Positions 52,779-54,908 of a stretch of DNA of 54,908 nt are shown piece after piece. A program made the translations under genes and the position numbers. This DNA comes from Peribacillus saganii (GTDB lineage Bacteria > Bacillota > Bacilli > Bacillales > DSM-1321). Each line of letters begins with the position of its first letter. Position 1 is the first letter of the stretch. The DNA is taken from positions 1 through 54,908 of the forward strand of contig NZ_QVTE01000047.1 in NCBI RefSeq assembly GCF_003429095.1, written 5' to 3'. The notes under the pieces were generated by a model, which was given only the letters and a program-made list of their open reading frames with translations, made no database searches and was not told the origin of the DNA.

Positions 52779-54818
52779 GTGAAACGCCTGGATGGTGTTT
52801 TAGATGCTGATGTAAATTTTGGTGCTTCCAAGATAACAGTTTATGGACATACGAGCGTTAAGGAATTGGAAGGAGCGGGTGCCTTCGAAAATCTTAGAGT
52901 CATGCCGGAAAAAGGCTCTCAGGAACCTGAGGAAAAAGTTCCTTTATTTAAACAGCACGCTTCCCTTTTAGTATCTTTTTTATTTTTACTGATGGGATAT
53001 GCTTCACTAATGGTAAATGGAGAGGAAGACTCCTCAACTATTATAGCTTTTGTGGCAGCGATCGTTATTGGAGGGTACGGCTTATTTAGAACAGGGGTAA
53101 AAAACCTTCTCCGTTTAGAGTTTGATATGAGAACACTTATGACGGTGGCCATCATTGGCGCTGCCCTGATTGGCGAATGGAGCGAAGGTGCGGTTGTTGT
53201 CATTCTTTTTGCCATCAGTGAAGCTCTGGAGAAATATTCGATGGATAAGGCCAGAAGATCCATTCGAACATTGATGGATATTGCTCCAAAGGAAGCTTTA
53301 GTCCGCAGAAATGGAAATGAAATGATGATTGATGTAGACGCCATAGAGGTCAATGACATCATGATCGTGAAACCTGGCCAGAAAATTGCGATGGACGGAG
53401 TGGTAGTTAAGGGATCTTCATCCGTAAACCAAGCTGCCATTACCGGAGAGTCAGTGCCTGGAGAAAAGAATATCGGGGATGAAGTGTTTGCTGGCACTTT
53501 GAATGAGGAAGGATTATTGGAAGTCAGAGTGACGAAACAAGTGGATGATACAACAATAGCAAAGATTATTCATTTAGTGGAAGAAGCCCAGACAGAAAAA
53601 GCTCCATCCCAGGCCTTTGTCGACCGTTTTGCAAAATACTATACTCCGGTTATCATTCTTGCTGCATTCCTGGTAGCAATCGTTCCTCCTCTATTAATGG
53701 GTTCAAGTTGGAGTGAATGGATTTATCAAGGGCTTGCGGTACTGGTTGTTGGATGCCCTTGTGCGCTTGTGATTTCCACTCCGGTGTCCATAGTGACGGC
53801 GATCGGGAATGCCGCACGAAATGGGGTGCTTATTAAGGGAGGAATCCATTTAGAGGAAATGGGTGCGATAAAAGCTATTGCCTTTGATAAAACCGGTACG
53901 CTAACGCAAGGGGTTCCAGAGGCAACTGACTTTGAAGTGGTTGAACATGGCGATGAAAATCGTTTATTAGCGATGATTGCTGCACTTGAGGATCGTTCAC
54001 AGCATCCACTTGCTTCTGCAATAATTAAAAAAGCCGACAAAGAAAAGGTTAATTTCAAAAGTATTGCAATTGATCATTTCACCTCCATTACAGGAAAAGG
54101 GATAGAAGGAACAATAGATGGAACGGACTATTATGTTGGGAGCCCTGCCCTTTTTAATGAGATAACCGAAAAAGGCATAGCTTCTTCAGTGAAGGAAAGA
54201 ATTAGTCTTCTGCAGGAACAAGGAAAAACGGTTATGGTTTTCGGTACCAAAAAAGAGATACTTGCCCTTATTGCTGTTGCAGATGCTGTTCGGGAAAGCA
54301 GCCGGGATGTAATTAAACGCCTTCATGCACAAGGTATTGCAAAAACAATCATGCTCACCGGCGATAACAATGGAACCGCCAAAGCGATCGGGAAAGCAGC
54401 TGGTGTAACAGAGATACAAGCAGAGCTTCTTCCGCAGGATAAACTCGACTACATTAAACAAATGAGATCCGAGTTTGGAAAAGTCGCCATGGTTGGTGAT
54501 GGTGTAAACGATGCCCCTGCATTAGCTTCGGCCACTGTTGGCGTGGCTATGGGAGGAGCCGGAACGGATGCAGCGCTGGAAACCGCAGATATTGCTCTTA
54601 TGGGTGATGACTTAAGGAAGCTTCCTTTCACGGTCAAACTGAGCCGGAAAGCTTTAGGAATTATCAAACAAAACATAACTTTTGCCCTTCTCATTAAACT
54701 AATAGCCCTTCTTCTTGTCATTCCAGGATGGTTAACACTTTGGATAGCCATTTTTGCAGATATGGGAGCGACGCTGCTAGTTACATTAAATGGGCTGCGT
54801 TTATTGAAAGTCAAATAG
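52779..54818 (+). CDS. cadA: Cadmium/zinc P1B-type ATPase CadA (frame after the UGA)
   Basis: A membrane ATPase exporting Cd, Zn and Pb. Within the 679 residues following 52779: the rest of the heavy-metal-binding domain, eight membrane helices, actuator ITGESVPGE (221-229), ion-site CPC (326-328), phosphorylation site Asp370 in DKTGTLT, SQHPLA (His/Pro of P1B), MLTGDNN and [11 protein letters not shown]. The true start is probably the GTG at 52686 (711 codons with the stop). If UGA is read as stop, expression of this part needs re-initiation, for example at the GTG at 52779, which lacks a good ribosome binding site, and the CxxC site is lost. No other frame damage is seen. Confidence 0.9.
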   Translation: MKRLDGVLDADVNFGASKITVYGHTSVKELEGAGAFENLRVMPEKGSQEPEEKVPLFKQHASLLVSFLFLLMGYASLMVNGEEDSSTIIAFVAAIVIGGYGLFRTGVKNLLRLEFDMRTLMTVAIIGAALIGEWSEGAVVVILFAISEALEKYSMDKARRSIRTLMDIAPKEALVRRNGNEMMIDVDAIEVNDIMIVKPGQKIAMDGVVVKGSSSVNQAAITGESVPGEKNIGDEVFAGTLNEEGLLEVRVTKQVDDTTIAKIIHLVEEAQTEKAPSQAFVDRFAKYYTPVIILAAFLVAIVPPLLMGSSWSEWIYQGLAVLVVGCPCALVISTPVSIVTAIGNAARNGVLIKGGIHLEEMGAIKAIAFDKTGTLTQGVPEATDFEVVEHGDENRLLAMIAALEDRSQHPLASAIIKKADKEKVNFKSIAIDHFTSITGKGIEGTIDGTDYYVGSPALFNEITEKGIASSVKERISLLQEQGKTVMVFGTKKEILALIAVADAVRESSRDVIKRLHAQGIAKTIMLTGDNNGTAKAIGKAAGVTEIQAELLPQDKLDYIKQMRSEFGKVAMVGDGVNDAPALASATVGVAMGGAGTDAALETADIALMGDDLRKLPFTVKLSRKALGIIKQNITFALLIKLIALLLVIPGWLTLWIAIFADMGATLLVTLNGLRLLKVK

Positions 54819-54867
54819 GAACCGAGAGTTATTCAAATGCATTAGAAAAGCCAGTTCTCATTTAAAC

Positions 54868-54908
54868 TGTACCCTATAGAGTAGACACTTAAAAAAGTCT
54901 ACCTATAG
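54868..54908. mobile_element. Possible insertion-sequence end at window edge
   Basis: TGTACCCTATAGAGTAGACAC begins a sequence in which CTATAG-A-GTAGAC (54874-54886) faces GTCTAC-CTATAG (54897-54908). It resembles termini of IS3-type elements, but no transposase is in view, and the hairpin could instead be a transcription signal. Confidence 0.3.

Overview
The window looks like chromosome from a spore-forming member of the Bacillaceae (Bacillus-like, Firmicutes). The protein sequences and the gene order (hprK-lgt-ppaX, the his operon, trxB-yvcI-rapZ-yvcK-whiA-crh-clpP, cggR-gapA-pgk-tpiA-pgm-eno, secG-est-rnr-smpB-ssrA) follow the B. subtilis pattern, with AGGAGG-type ribosome binding sites, frequent GTG/TTG starts and rho-independent terminators. 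The species cannot be fixed from the window.

Layout. 1-2.9 kb, minus strand: a small cell-wall amidase and nagA-nagB, without the usual adjacent nagR. 3-7 kb: hprK-lgt-yvoD-ppaX-yvoF, linking HPr(Ser) phosphorylation to removal of the pyrophosphate made on dephosphorylation. 7.7-14.3 kb: complete hisZGDBHAFI operon. 14.9-21.7 kb: TPR protein, trxB, then yvcI-rapZ-yvcK-whiA-crh. 22-25.9 kb: clpP behind a CtsR box, tRNA-Arg(CCG), a PAS-STAS protein and sigL. 26-33.6 kb: lower glycolysis under a CggR operator. 33.7-39.4 kb: secG, carboxylesterase, RNase R, SmpB and tmRNA (protein quality control and ribosome rescue). 39.7-44.2 kb: a PiT-family permease, YeeI, a CotF-like coat protein with a Gly/Tyr/Ser-rich tail, and YvbH. 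44.5-48.3 kb: accessory genes (GntR regulator with a CoA-transferase, manganese catalase, small unknowns). 48.5-54.8 kb: a zinc/cadmium island: CzrA-like repressor, a wrecked czcO-like flavoprotein gene, czcD, a CYP152 peroxygenase, cadC and cadA.

Intergenic DNA carries at least seven copies of a long interspersed repeat (start near GTACAGATGTCTAGC, end near GGGCGCTTTCGCTTTTC), a second GC-rich repeat family, and a 20-bp tandem array after the his operon.

Most noteworthy: cadA has an in-frame UGA exactly at the first Cys of the N-terminal CxxC metal-binding motif, followed at the right distance by a hairpin with a G-starting apical loop. This is either a selenocysteine candidate or, more conservatively, a recent nonsense mutation with an intact 679-codon frame after it. 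Other leads are the three 27-bp tandem cadC operators, the czcO remnant, the CzrA-like sensor with Cys in place of the last alpha-5 ligand, the TTGTATACAA operator triplet at the CoA-transferase, the coat-protein tail and several small ORFs.
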